The notes under the pieces: model-generated
The model's database searches: none
Told to the model about the DNA's origin: nothing
The model's input: only the letters and a program-made list of their open reading frames with translations
Shown: piece after piece, positions 43,995-53,629 of the stretch
Position numbering within the stretch: the first letter of the stretch is position 1
How the letters are laid out: every line of letters starts with the position of its first letter
NCBI GenBank assembly: GCA_013391845.1
Contig: CP058414.1
Location: 1,722,501 to 1,786,500 of the forward strand
Source of the DNA: Pseudoalteromonas shioyasakiensis
Lineage (GTDB): Bacteria; Pseudomonadota; Gammaproteobacteria; Enterobacterales; Alteromonadaceae
Reading direction: 5' to 3'
Length of the DNA: 64,000 nucleotides
Position numbers and translations under genes: made by a program

Positions 43995-44921
43995 ATGGAG
44001 TTAATTAGAGGTATTCACAATATTCGCGCGCAGCACTATGGCTGTGTGTTGACCATTGGTAATTTTGATGGCGTGCATTTAGGTCATGCTGAAGTGATTA
44101 AAGGCTTGCTTCAAGACGCACAAAAACATCAGTTGCCAAGTACCGTGATGTTATTTGAGCCTCAGCCACAAGAGTTTTTTGCCAAAGATAATGCACCAGC
44201 GCGTTTGACTCGACTTCGTGATAAGCTCAGCTTACTTGCTAAATTAGGAGTGGAGCGGGTGATTTGCATTAGTTTCAATCAGCAATTTGCCAATATGGAA
44301 GCCGAGCAGTTTGTTAGTCATGTACTGGTTGAGAAATTAGGTGTCAAAGCATTAACCGTGGGCGATGACTTTTGCTTTGGTAAACGTCGCCGTGGTGATT
44401 TTGCGCTACTGAAAACTATGGGCGCTGAGTTAAACATGGATGTGAAAAGTACTGCAAGTTTTCGCAGACTCAATGATAGAGTAAGCAGTACTCTTATTCG
44501 TCATGCGCTTGCTGCAGGGCAATTAGAAGATGCTAAGACCATGTTAGGTCATGGATACGCAATTTCTGGGCGCGTTATTCATGGTTGGGCAAAAGGCCGT
44601 GAATTAGGGTTCAGAACCGCCAATATTGCATTGAAACGCCAAGTATGCCCTGTGAATGGGGTGTTTGCGGTGCGAGCAAAAGTTGGTAATAAAGAATTAT
44701 TTGGGGTTGCAAATATTGGCAACAAACCCACATTTAATGGGACACGTGCATTGTTAGAAGTTCATCTCTTCGACTTTGCGCAAGACATTTATGGACAATT
44801 CATGCACGTGGAGCTAATCAAGAAGCTTCGCGATGAGAAAAAATTCGAGACATTAACACAACTGACGGCGCAGATTGCAGATGATGTAACCGCCGCTAAG
44901 CAGTGTTTTGGTTTAAATTAG
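43995..44921 (+). CDS. ribF: Bifunctional riboflavin kinase/FAD synthetase
   Basis: 308 residues. The N-terminal adenylyltransferase has TIGNFDGVHLGH (20-31) and a later RVSSTLIR motif; the C-terminal flavokinase has GRVIHGWAKGRELGFRTANI and NIGNKPTFNG. It converts riboflavin to FMN and FAD. First of the ribF-ileS-lspA-fkpB-ispH cluster, 25 bases before ileS. Confidence 0.97.
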   Translation: MELIRGIHNIRAQHYGCVLTIGNFDGVHLGHAEVIKGLLQDAQKHQLPSTVMLFEPQPQEFFAKDNAPARLTRLRDKLSLLAKLGVERVICISFNQQFANMEAEQFVSHVLVEKLGVKALTVGDDFCFGKRRRGDFALLKTMGAELNMDVKSTASFRRLNDRVSSTLIRHALAAGQLEDAKTMLGHGYAISGRVIHGWAKGRELGFRTANIALKRQVCPVNGVFAVRAKVGNKELFGVANIGNKPTFNGTRALLEVHLFDFAQDIYGQFMHVELIKKLRDEKKFETLTQLTAQIADDVTAAKQCFGLN

Positions 44922-44946
44922 GTAGCCGATACGGAAAGTAGGATTA

Positions 44947-47772
44947 ATGAGCGACTACAAACATACTTTGAATTTACCGGAAACAGCGTTTCCAATGCGC
45001 GGCAATTTGGCACAACGTGAACCAAAGATGCTTAAGACATGGTATGAAGACGATCTATATGGTCAAATTCGCAGCGCTAAAAAAGGTAAAAAAACCTTCA
45101 TTTTGCATGACGGCCCTCCGTATGCAAACGGTGATATCCATTTAGGCCACTCGGTAAACAAAATTCTTAAAGATATTATTGTTAAGTCAAAAACTTTGTC
45201 TGACTTCGACGCACCTTACGTGCCGGGTTGGGACTGTCACGGTTTACCAATTGAATTAATGGTTGAAAAGAAAGTAGGCAAGCCAGGCGTTAAGGTATCT
45301 GCTGCTGAGTTCCGTGAAAAATGTCGGGCATACGCAAAAAAACAAGTCGAAGGTCAAAAAACAGACTTTAAACGTCTTGGTGTATTTGGTGACTGGGACA
45401 AGCCTTACTTAACAATGAACTTTGACTTTGAAGCGAATGCAATTCGTGTACTTGGTCGCATCATTAAAAATGGTCACTTACACAAAGGTGCTAAGCCTGT
45501 TCACTGGTGTACAGATTGTGGTTCAGCACTTGCTGAAGCGGAAGTTGAATACCAAGATAAACAGTCTCCAGCAATCGATGTGCGTTTTCAGTTTGCTGAT
45601 CAAGATGCTGTAATCAATGCGTTTGAACTTGCTGAAGGCCATGAAGGTACAGGTGCAGTTAGTACCGCCATTTGGACGACAACACCTTGGACATTACCAG
45701 CTAACCGTGCAGTAGCGGTTCACGAAAAGCTTGAATATGCCCTTGTTCAAATTGATGACGAAGGTGCGCAGCAACGTCTAATTTTAGGTTCTGAGCTAGT
45801 AAAAGATGCAATGGACCGTTATGGCTTTAAGCATTACCATGTACTAGGTTATGTAAAAGGTGCGGCACTTGAGAATTTACAGGTTGCTCACCCGTTCTAT
45901 GACTTCACAGTGCCTGTAATTGTTGCTGATCACGTAACGACTGATTCTGGTACTGGTGTTGTTCATACTGCGCCTGGTCACGGTCAAGAGGATTTCGCGG
46001 CAGGTCTTGCTTATGGTTTAGAAGTTGCTAACCCTGTTGGTGCAAACGGTGTTTACTTACCTGACACACCTATGTTTGCTGGTCAGCACGTATTTAAAGC
46101 AAATGCGAGCGTGATTGACGTATTAACTGAAAACAATGCGTTATTACACCATCATGCGCTTACACATAGCTACCCACATTGCTGGCGTCATAAAACACCA
46201 ATTATCTTCCGTGCTACGCCACAGTGGTTTGTAAGTATGGATCAAGCTAACCTTCGTCAAGATTCATTAAATGAAATCAAAAAGACTGAGTGGTTACCTG
46301 AGTGGGGCGAGAGCCGCATTGCTAACATGGTTGAAGGCCGTCCTGATTGGTGTATTTCACGCCAACGTACATGGGGTGTGCCAATTGCACTATTCGTTGA
46401 TAAAGATACTGGTGCTCTTCATCCAAATACGCAAGAGCTAATCGAAGAAGCTGCGAAACTGGTTGAAAAATCAGGTATTCAAGCTTGGTATGACTTAGAC
46501 CCTGCAACCTTACTTGGTGATGACTCTGAGCAATACATGAAGGTACAAGATACCCTAGATGTATGGTTTGATTCAGGCGTGACTCACGCATGTGTGGTTG
46601 ATGCTCGTGAAGATTTAACGAGTCCGGCAGATCTTTATTTAGAAGGCTCTGATCAACACCGTGGTTGGTTCATGTCGTCAATGATGACTTCGGTTGCTAT
46701 CAATGGTCATGCGCCATATAAGCAAGTGTTAACACACGGTTTCACAGTTGATGAAAACGGCCGCAAGATGTCTAAATCATTAGGCAATGTAATTTCGCCA
46801 CAAAACGTGATGAACAAACTAGGTGCTGACATCTTACGTTTATGGGTTGCATCAACTGACTTTACAGCCGAAATGACTGTATCTGATGAAATCTTTAAAC
46901 GTTCAGCTGACCGTTACCGTCGTATCCGTAACACCAGCCGTTACTTACTTGCGAACCTTAATGGTTTTGATCCTAAAACGGATCAAGTTGCAATTGAAGA
47001 CATGGTTGAGCTTGATCGTTGGATTGTGGGTCGTGCAGCTGAGCTGCAAGATGAAATCTTAGCGGCTTATGACAAGTACCAAATGCTGCTTGTAACGCAA
47101 AAGCTAATGAACTTCTGTACTGGTGAGCTTGGTTCGTTCTACCTAGACGTAATCAAAGATCGTCAATACACAGCGAAAAGCGACAGCCATGCACGTCGTT
47201 CATGTCAAACTGCGCTTTACCACATTGCTGAAGCAATGACGCGTTGGATGGCACCGATTTTAAGCTTCACTGCGCAAGAAATTTGGGAAGCATTACCAGG
47301 TGAGCGTGACAAATTTGTATTCACCTCAGTATGGTACGATGGCTTGCAAGCCTCTTCACAAGGTAAGTTCAGCAATGATGATTGGTTAACAATCCTTAAT
47401 GTTCGTGATGAAGTAAACCGTGTGCTAGAAGCTGCTCGTAAAGAAGACGTTATTGGTGCAACACTACAAGCAAACGTAAGCATCTACGCTAGTGAAGAGC
47501 TAAGCTCGAAATTAGCTGCATTAGGTGATGAGCTGCGCTTTGTACTATTAACTTCAGGCGTGACAGTTGAAACAGTGACAGCTCAGCCTGAAGGTACTCA
47601 GGCGACTGAGATTGATGGCTTATACATTAAAGTTGCTGCAACAACTGCTGAAAAATGTGAGCGTTGTTGGCATTACTGTGATGATGTAGGTGCTGATCCA
47701 GCACACCCTGAAATCTGTGGCCGTTGTGTAAGTAATGTTGACGGCGATGGTGAACAGCGTCAGTTCGCATAG
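44947..47772 (+). CDS. ileS: Isoleucyl-tRNA synthetase
   Basis: 941 residues (E. coli 938). Class I signatures [11 protein letters not shown] (HIGH) and [10 protein letters not shown] (KMSKS); editing domain with [13 protein letters not shown]-terminal zinc finger [10 protein letters not shown]...CGRC. Charges tRNA-Ile. Followed after 9 bases by the lspA GTG. Confidence 0.99.
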   Translation: MSDYKHTLNLPETAFPMRGNLAQREPKMLKTWYEDDLYGQIRSAKKGKKTFILHDGPPYANGDIHLGHSVNKILKDIIVKSKTLSDFDAPYVPGWDCHGLPIELMVEKKVGKPGVKVSAAEFREKCRAYAKKQVEGQKTDFKRLGVFGDWDKPYLTMNFDFEANAIRVLGRIIKNGHLHKGAKPVHWCTDCGSALAEAEVEYQDKQSPAIDVRFQFADQDAVINAFELAEGHEGTGAVSTAIWTTTPWTLPANRAVAVHEKLEYALVQIDDEGAQQRLILGSELVKDAMDRYGFKHYHVLGYVKGAALENLQVAHPFYDFTVPVIVADHVTTDSGTGVVHTAPGHGQEDFAAGLAYGLEVANPVGANGVYLPDTPMFAGQHVFKANASVIDVLTENNALLHHHALTHSYPHCWRHKTPIIFRATPQWFVSMDQANLRQDSLNEIKKTEWLPEWGESRIANMVEGRPDWCISRQRTWGVPIALFVDKDTGALHPNTQELIEEAAKLVEKSGIQAWYDLDPATLLGDDSEQYMKVQDTLDVWFDSGVTHACVVDAREDLTSPADLYLEGSDQHRGWFMSSMMTSVAINGHAPYKQVLTHGFTVDENGRKMSKSLGNVISPQNVMNKLGADILRLWVASTDFTAEMTVSDEIFKRSADRYRRIRNTSRYLLANLNGFDPKTDQVAIEDMVELDRWIVGRAAELQDEILAAYDKYQMLLVTQKLMNFCTGELGSFYLDVIKDRQYTAKSDSHARRSCQTALYHIAEAMTRWMAPILSFTAQEIWEALPGERDKFVFTSVWYDGLQASSQGKFSNDDWLTILNVRDEVNRVLEAARKEDVIGATLQANVSIYASEELSSKLAALGDELRFVLLTSGVTVETVTAQPEGTQATEIDGLYIKVAATTAEKCERCWHYCDDVGADPAHPEICGRCVSNVDGDGEQRQFA

Positions 47773-47781
47773 GAGTTGTTA

Positions 47782-48282
47782 GTGAGCAAACTAGCCGGAA
47801 AAAGTGGCTTGGTTTGGTTATGGCTGAGTCTACTACTTTTAGTAGTAGACCATGCGACAAAAACACTTGTCGTTAATACCATGGCCTACAAAGAGTCGAT
47901 AGATATTCTGCCGTTCTTTAATTTCACCTATGTACATAACTATGGTGCAGCATTTAGCTTTTTAAGTGATTCTGGTGGTTGGCAGCGCTGGTTTTTTAGT
48001 TTGATTGCTGTGTCGATCAGTGTGTTATTAGTGTGGTGGCTTAAACGCTTACCAGCGACGAACAAGGTCTTGTGTTCTGCTTATGCGTTAGTGTTAGCCG
48101 GCGCGATTGGCAATTTATACGACCGCATCGCTTATGGCTATGTTATTGACTTCTTACACGTATATTATGAAAATTGGCACTTTCCTGTTTTTAATATTGC
48201 CGATTGTGCGATTTGTATCGGTGCCGCATTACTTTTATTTGATGCCTTCACAGGCGAAAGTCCTAAGGAGCAACAAGCATGA
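47782..48282 (+). CDS. lspA: Prolipoprotein signal peptidase LspA
   Basis: 166 residues from GTG 47782, which has AGGAG at the end of ileS; the frame extends to TTG 47776. Four membrane helices with VVDHATK, NYGAAFSFL, GNLYDRIAYGYVIDF (catalytic Asp) and FNIADCAI (second Asp). It cleaves lipoprotein signal peptides; candidate substrates here include BamD and the CapA-like lipoprotein. Its stop overlaps the fkpB ATG. Confidence 0.97.
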   Translation: MSKLAGKSGLVWLWLSLLLLVVDHATKTLVVNTMAYKESIDILPFFNFTYVHNYGAAFSFLSDSGGWQRWFFSLIAVSISVLLVWWLKRLPATNKVLCSAYALVLAGAIGNLYDRIAYGYVIDFLHVYYENWHFPVFNIADCAICIGAALLLFDAFTGESPKEQQA

Positions 48283-48719
48283 GCCAAGCTGTAATTGGTG
48301 AAAACTCTGAAGTGATCTTTCATTTCTCAATTAAATTAGAGGATGGCTCAGCAGCCGATTCAACTAAGGTGCATAATAAACCTGCAAAATTGCGAATGGG
48401 TGATGGTAGCCTGACAGAAAACTTTGAAAAATGTTTACTAGGTTTAGCTGCTGGTGACAGTAAGTCATTTGCGTTGGAGCCAGAGGATGCATTTGGTCAG
48501 CCAAATCCAGATAACATTTATTATGTAGACCGCAGCAAGTTTGGTGCAGAGACCCCTGCTGAAGTAGGTAATATTATAGCTTTTACTCAGCCTGATGGTA
48601 CTGAATTACCAGGACTTGTTCGTGAAGTGCAAGGTGACTCTGTCACGATTGATTTTAATCACCCACTTGCGGGACAACGCTTAACCTTTGAAGTCGATAT
48701 TTTAGAGGTAACAGGTTAA
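48279..48719 (+). CDS. fkpB: FKBP-type peptidyl-prolyl isomerase FkpB (SlpA)
   Basis: 146 residues with the SlyD/FkpB fold: [56 protein letters not shown] and an IF-domain insert, ending [19 protein letters not shown]. Size and operon place match E. coli FkpB (149), not SlyD with its His-rich tail. ATGA overlap with lspA, TAATG overlap with ispH. Confidence 0.95.
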   Translation: MSQAVIGENSEVIFHFSIKLEDGSAADSTKVHNKPAKLRMGDGSLTENFEKCLLGLAAGDSKSFALEPEDAFGQPNPDNIYYVDRSKFGAETPAEVGNIIAFTQPDGTELPGLVREVQGDSVTIDFNHPLAGQRLTFEVDILEVTG

Positions 48720-49648
48720 TGGATATTTTATTAGCAAATCCACGTGGTTTTTGTGCCGGTGTTGATCGTGCAATTAGTATTGTGGAACGTGCACTTGATA
48801 TCTTTGAAAAACCTATCTATGTGCGCCATGAAGTGGTTCATAATCGATATGTTGTTGATGGACTTAAAAATCGTGGTGCAGTATTTGTTGAAGAGCTAGA
48901 TCAGGTGCCTGACGACAGCATTGTTATTTTTAGCGCTCATGGTGTATCGCAAGCTGTTCGCAACGAAGCAAAACGTCGTGATCTTAAAGTGTTTGATGCA
49001 ACTTGCCCACTAGTAACAAAAGTACATATGGAAGTAACACGTGCAAGCCGCAAAGGGACTGAGTGCGTGTTAATCGGTCACCATGGGCATCCTGAAGTCG
49101 AAGGTACAATGGGGCAGTATGACAACGAAAAGGGTGGTATTTATTTAGTAGAAACCCCTGAGGATGTTGCTAGCTTAACGGTTAAAAACCCTGAAAATCT
49201 GTTTTACTGTAGCCAAACAACCTTATCTGTTGATGATACGGCAGATGTGATTGATGCACTTCGTACTAAGTTTCCGGCGATTGATGGTCCGCGTAAAGAT
49301 GACATTTGTTATGCTACGCAAAACCGTCAAGATGCCGTTCGTGACTTGGCAGATAAAGTAGATGTACTGCTTGTTGTGGGGGCTAAAAATAGCTCTAACT
49401 CAAATCGTTTACGTGAGCTTGCTGACAAAATGGGAACGACCGCTTATTTAATCGATGATGCGAGTAATGTTGAAGCTGATTGGTTTAACAATGTAAATGC
49501 TGTCGGTGTCACTGCAGGCGCATCTGCACCAGAAGTTTTAGTCCAGCAGGTAATTGCCCGTCTAAAAGAATTAGGTGGTAATCAAGTTGTTGAAAATCCA
49601 GGTGAAGAAGAGAACATAGTATTTGCTGTTCCCGTTGAGCTACGCTAA
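48719..49648 (+). CDS. ispH: 4-hydroxy-3-methylbut-2-enyl diphosphate reductase IspH
   Basis: 309 residues. The iron-sulphur ligands are Cys12 (GFCAGVDRA), the Cys in [10 protein letters not shown] and the Cys in [23 protein letters not shown] and the catalytic TxGASxPE-like ASAPEVLVQ are present. Last step of the MEP isoprenoid pathway. Last gene of the conserved cluster. Confidence 0.98.
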   Translation: MDILLANPRGFCAGVDRAISIVERALDIFEKPIYVRHEVVHNRYVVDGLKNRGAVFVEELDQVPDDSIVIFSAHGVSQAVRNEAKRRDLKVFDATCPLVTKVHMEVTRASRKGTECVLIGHHGHPEVEGTMGQYDNEKGGIYLVETPEDVASLTVKNPENLFYCSQTTLSVDDTADVIDALRTKFPAIDGPRKDDICYATQNRQDAVRDLADKVDVLLVVGAKNSSNSNRLRELADKMGTTAYLIDDASNVEADWFNNVNAVGVTAGASAPEVLVQQVIARLKELGGNQVVENPGEEENIVFAVPVELR

Positions 49649-49685
49649 TCTAAACAGTTAGTAGACAATAATAAAAGAGGAGCCC

Positions 49686-50711
49686 ATGAGCAAACAGCCA
49701 AATTCAAACGGCTTGCTGATTGCGGCTCTTTTTCAATCCCGTGGTGTCCTTGCCACACTGATCGTCAGCCAAGCCATTGCTATTTTACTTGCTTTCTCGC
49801 CAATGAGTTTAGGTGATGTGTGGTCACGTCTTGCAATATTTAGCTGCTTTTTACACCTTATCTTTCTTTCTAGTTTATCTTTACTTTATTTGAGTCGAGT
49901 TATACTCATAAAGTTATCACAGACGCATCAGCTGACCATTTTAATTTTATCCTTACTTGGATTAACTTACGTTTATAGCTGGCTGTTTTTGACTCTATTT
50001 TCAGATGTTTTTTCTATGGAGTCGAGAGCAAACTTTATTGGCAGTAACCTACTAATTGTGTTTTTAGTAGCGGCACTATTTGGTCAGTTTTTGCATATTC
50101 ATAATCAAAAAGAGCTGCAAACTAAAGCGTTAGCTCAGGCTGAGCTAGATGCATTGCAAGCAAGAATTCGGCCCCATTTTTTGTTTAATAGTTTGAATAC
50201 GGCCGCTGAGCTTACACATTATGATGCTGACGCCGCAGAGCAGGCAATTTTAGCACTGGCGGCGCTATCACAGGCAGCTATGCGAAGCGGTAAAGCGATT
50301 AAGCTTGTTGACGAAATCACCTTGTGCCAACAGTATGTAGCACTTGAACGTTGGCGCTACGGTGAACGGTTAGCTTTAAGTTGGAAATTACCTGAGGCGC
50401 TGCCAGATATTGATATTCCCTGTTTAACAATTCAACCAATTATTGAAAATGCCGTATTTTATGGTGTGGAGCCCGCTGAGCTGGGAAATATCTCGGTCGA
50501 AATGCATCAATCAGACAAAGCTTATACCTTCATTATAACTAACCCAGTCGCAGCACAAGTGAGCCATTCGCGAACAGGTAATGGTATGGCGCTTGATAAT
50601 ATTCGTCAGCGCTTGGCGCTGTTTTATAATCAAAGAGCGCAACTTACGACTACTATTCGTGATGGAATTTTTAGAGTGAAGCTAGTTATACCAAAGCAGA
50701 GGGGCGCATGA
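49686..50711 (+). CDS. LytS/AlgZ (FimS)-type sensor histidine kinase
   Basis: 341 residues. Four membrane helices in the first 135 residues, a coiled stretch, then the His_kinase domain with RPHFLFNSLN (His164) and an HATPase region (IQPIIENAVFYGV, NGMALDNIRQRL). Its DHp type matches LytS, YehU and the Pseudomonas FimS/AlgZ kinase. It overlaps the LytTR regulator by ATGA. Because the pilus genes follow directly, it is probably the functional counterpart of FimS, which controls type IV pilus genes in Pseudomonas aeruginosa. Confidence 0.9.
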   Translation: MSKQPNSNGLLIAALFQSRGVLATLIVSQAIAILLAFSPMSLGDVWSRLAIFSCFLHLIFLSSLSLLYLSRVILIKLSQTHQLTILILSLLGLTYVYSWLFLTLFSDVFSMESRANFIGSNLLIVFLVAALFGQFLHIHNQKELQTKALAQAELDALQARIRPHFLFNSLNTAAELTHYDADAAEQAILALAALSQAAMRSGKAIKLVDEITLCQQYVALERWRYGERLALSWKLPEALPDIDIPCLTIQPIIENAVFYGVEPAELGNISVEMHQSDKAYTFIITNPVAAQVSHSRTGNGMALDNIRQRLALFYNQRAQLTTTIRDGIFRVKLVIPKQRGA

Positions 50712-51418
50712 TAAAAGTATTGATTGCTGATGATGAGCCTTTAGCAAGGGCACGTATCAAACGTTTATTATCTACTAATGAGGGTTATACTGTGGTTGGT
50801 GAAGCAAGTAATGGTGAACAAGCGATAGAGCTTTGTAAGTGCTTGCAACCTGATTTAGTCATGCTTGATATTAATATGCCTAAGCTGACTGGGTTAGAGG
50901 TAGCAGCAGAGCTAAAGCAGTTTTCTATCCCTCCTGCAGTTATGTTTTTAACAGCACATGCCGAGCATGCGTTAACTGCATTTGAGCTCGCTGTTGATGG
51001 TTATTTAGTTAAACCTGTTTCTGAGCAAGCATTAACCAAAGCAATGGCTCAACTCAGTAAATTAAACCGGACTCAAGTAAGCCCACTTGAAAATAACTAT
51101 ATTAGTTATCAACTTGCTGGCGTATTGAGAAGGATAAATGTGGATGATGTTATATGCTGTATCGCTGAACAAAAATACACTCGAGTTGTATTTTTCAAAG
51201 GTGAAGCGCTTATTGAACAGAGTTTAAAGCAACTCGAGCAAACCTATCCGTTACAGTTACTGCGAATTCATCGCAACACGCTTGTGAATTCACAGCATAT
51301 TGTAAGTCTTAATAACTCGTTGACGGGTGGTCATACCGTGATTATGAAGCAATTTGAAGAGCCGTTAGCTGTTAGTCGTCGAGAGCTTAAAAATGTTAAA
51401 GCTGCGATGGGTAAGTAA
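50708..51418 (+). CDS. LytTR-family response regulator (AlgR-like)
   Basis: 236 residues. Receiver domain with Asp8-Asp9, phospho-acceptor Asp54 (LDINMP) and Lys102; C-terminal LytTR DNA-binding domain (YTRVVFFKGEALIEQSLKQLE, LLRIHRNTLVNSQHIVSLN, PLAVSRRELKNVKAAM). Cognate of the kinase upstream. A pair of identical direct repeats of LytTR-site type lies 75-100 bases downstream of its stop and just before pilV. Confidence 0.92.
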   Translation: MIKVLIADDEPLARARIKRLLSTNEGYTVVGEASNGEQAIELCKCLQPDLVMLDINMPKLTGLEVAAELKQFSIPPAVMFLTAHAEHALTAFELAVDGYLVKPVSEQALTKAMAQLSKLNRTQVSPLENNYISYQLAGVLRRINVDDVICCIAEQKYTRVVFFKGEALIEQSLKQLEQTYPLQLLRIHRNTLVNSQHIVSLNNSLTGGHTVIMKQFEEPLAVSRRELKNVKAAMGK

Positions 51419-51494
51419 AAGTCACCTAATTAGTCTTTCCTATTAGTTTTGGCTCTTTCTGGGTCAATGGTATTAGCTTCAATGAGGGAGGAAT

Positions 51495-51524
51495 ACCGCT
51501 TATCGAGCATTTTGACCGCTTATC
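51495..51524 (+). promoter_or_regulatory. Putative LytTR operator: two identical 10-bp direct repeats before pilV
   Basis: ACCGCTTATC occurs at 51495-51504 and 51515-51524, a 20-base period (about two helical turns). The first nine bases fit 8 of 9 positions of the LytTR consensus [TA][AC][CA]GTTN[AG][TG]. The site is 70-100 bases upstream of the pilV ATG and directly downstream of a LytTR regulator gene. Confidence 0.6.
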
Positions 51525-51593
51525 CATATTCAGATTGTGATTTATTAGTGTTCTTTTATTCTTACGGTATGTAAAAGTATCCGTAATTTCATC

Positions 51594-52148
51594 ATGTTTA
51601 AACATCCTGACCAGCAAGGTTTTACTTTAATCGAAGTACTTATTGCCTTTGTTATTTTAAGTTTTGGTTTATTAGGCGCTGTGGCCCTCCAAGCAAAAGC
51701 TAAGCAAGCAAGCTTCGATGCATTGCAACGCTCTGCTGCAATTGCGTTAGGCAATGACATTATTCAACGCATGCGAGCTAATGATTCTTCAGGCTTTGCA
51801 GGTTTGTATAATGGAGAATTTAGCAGTGAATCTTCGGCTGGTGCAGTACAACCGTGTCTTAACGCTAGATGTTCTGCGCAACAAATCGCAGCATTCGATA
51901 AACAACAGTGGATACGAGCCATTCAAGCCCGTGAAAATACAGGTGCTTTAGATGACGCAACAGTGTGTATAAGTAGCACCCCTGTCGCTGCAGGGAGTGC
52001 AAATGAGTTCAATATTCAAGTTGTGATCAGTTGGCGAGGTAGACAAGAGTTATCAGCTAGCAAAGAAAATAATGCTGTCAAATGTGGCGCTGCTACTGAT
52101 AAGCGTCGTTTGGTTGTTCTTGATAGTTATATCTATTTAAGGTCTTGA
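51594..52148 (+). CDS. pilV: Type IV pilus minor pilin PilV
   Basis: 184 residues with class III prepilin signal QQG|FTLIEVLIAFVILSFGLLGAVALQ and the PilV feature QRMRAND. Cleaved and methylated by PilD. Minor pilins PilV, W, X and E with FimU/FimT form the pilus tip that primes assembly with PilY1. No strong Shine-Dalgarno precedes the ATG. Followed one base later by pilW. Confidence 0.92.
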   Translation: MFKHPDQQGFTLIEVLIAFVILSFGLLGAVALQAKAKQASFDALQRSAAIALGNDIIQRMRANDSSGFAGLYNGEFSSESSAGAVQPCLNARCSAQQIAAFDKQQWIRAIQARENTGALDDATVCISSTPVAAGSANEFNIQVVISWRGRQELSASKENNAVKCGAATDKRRLVVLDSYIYLRS

Positions 52149-52149
52149 T

Positions 52150-53145
52150 ATGAATAAACATAATGGATTTACGCTGGTTGAGGTAATGGTCGCTTTATTT
52201 ATAGGTGGCCTGGTTCTTGGTGGCGTGATGTTTACTTATATCAGTATGAAAGTAACTACAAAAGATACAATGGCTATTGGTGAGTTACAAGAAACAGGTC
52301 GTTTAGCATTAAATATAATGCAACGAGATATAGAACAAATCGGCTTTTGGGGCACCTTTTATGAAGACTCGTTTTCGAGTGATAACACTGATACCACACG
52401 GGTTAATAACCCAGGTAATGACTGTTCAGCAGGCTTGAACAATGCAAGCTTTCCAGATGCTAATGCAAATACAAACTTTCGCTCGGTTTATGCAATAGAA
52501 GCAAGTTCAGCCAATGCTTTAGGCTGTATTAACGATGCTAATCAAAACTCCGATATTTTACAGGTTAAGTTTTTAGAAGGACTACAAATCCAACCTAACA
52601 GTACTAATAACAGAAACTTTTATTTTGTTGCTGAGCAAGAGTTTGGGCTTTTTTCTCGAGGACCGATAGCTGCAGGCGCAATAAATGGGAATGCAACAAT
52701 TTGGCGTTACAGGCACCATGTCTACTACATTTCAGAGCAAACGTTTAGTTTTAACAAAAAGACAGTCAAAGTACCCGCTCTAAAACGAATGAGGCTAACA
52801 GTAAATGAAGGTATGAGAAAAGAAACCATCATGGAAGGGGTTGAGAATTTACATTTTGTTTTTGGCTTGGATACGACTAATAACAGTCGTGTAGACACTT
52901 ATAAAAGTATTACTGATATGACAGAAAGTGACTGGGAAAATCGCCGAGGAATTTTAACGGTTCAGGTGTTTTTATTAGCCAGAACGCTAATGCCTGATGC
53001 AAATTTAAAGGTTACTAATCAAACATACACGTTAGGAGAAGGTACTAGCGGTAGGGTGCTTAAATTTAATGACAATTACAGACGAGCTCTTTTTACAACA
53101 ACAATTAGGCTTAACAATGTGGGGGCAAATTTATGGCGCATGTAA
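52150..53145 (+). CDS. pilW: Type IV pilus minor pilin PilW
   Basis: 331 residues. Prepilin signal NG|FTLVEVMVALFIGGLVLGGVM, then QETGRLALNIMQRDIEQIGFWG, the PilW hallmark. The C-terminal part keeps VENLHFVFGLDT and LLARTLMPD. Overlaps pilX by 13 bases. Confidence 0.93.
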   Translation: MNKHNGFTLVEVMVALFIGGLVLGGVMFTYISMKVTTKDTMAIGELQETGRLALNIMQRDIEQIGFWGTFYEDSFSSDNTDTTRVNNPGNDCSAGLNNASFPDANANTNFRSVYAIEASSANALGCINDANQNSDILQVKFLEGLQIQPNSTNNRNFYFVAEQEFGLFSRGPIAAGAINGNATIWRYRHHVYYISEQTFSFNKKTVKVPALKRMRLTVNEGMRKETIMEGVENLHFVFGLDTTNNSRVDTYKSITDMTESDWENRRGILTVQVFLLARTLMPDANLKVTNQTYTLGEGTSGRVLKFNDNYRRALFTTTIRLNNVGANLWRM

Positions 53146-53615
53146 CCTTAGCAAAAAAGCAACAAGGCGTTGTATTAATTGTAGCATTGATAATGGTGGT
53201 AGCTGTTACAGGGATTGCTGTTACTTTAATGAATAGTAGTTCTATTGATATAAAAATAACAAACGCAGTACAAGAACGTGAAGTCGCTGAAAATGAGTTA
53301 TTTGGTAATGTTCAGCAAGTAATTGCAGCAGAGGCCACAAAAGGCGGCGATAGTGCTTTTCTGATGAAAGCTGCAGAAATACCTGAGGGGGGCTTTGTAA
53401 TTGGAAGGGTTGGCAATACAACTAACACCATGACTAACTTAAATAATGGTGCCTTAGATTTACCTTGTCCTCGAAAATATAATTTCACCTCAGGCGTAGC
53501 ATGCAACATGATTCAGGTTAATAGCACAATAACTTATGGCAAGAAAAGTACTCATGTTCTGACAATAACTACGGGGGTTGCCCAAGAAATGGCAAGCCTA
53601 AATACGGGTGGTTAG
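53133..53615 (+). CDS. pilX: Type IV pilus minor pilin PilX
   Basis: 160 residues with a PilX-type N-terminus (KKQQGVVLIVALIMVVAVTGIAV) lacking the Phe+1/Glu+5 of other pilins, as usual for PilX, followed by SSSIDIKITNAVQEREVAENELFGNVQQ. Fifteen bases to pilY1. Confidence 0.9.
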   Translation: MAHVTLAKKQQGVVLIVALIMVVAVTGIAVTLMNSSSIDIKITNAVQEREVAENELFGNVQQVIAAEATKGGDSAFLMKAAEIPEGGFVIGRVGNTTNTMTNLNNGALDLPCPRKYNFTSGVACNMIQVNSTITYGKKSTHVLTITTGVAQEMASLNTGG

Positions 53616-53629
53616 AGAAGGAAAGCAAA

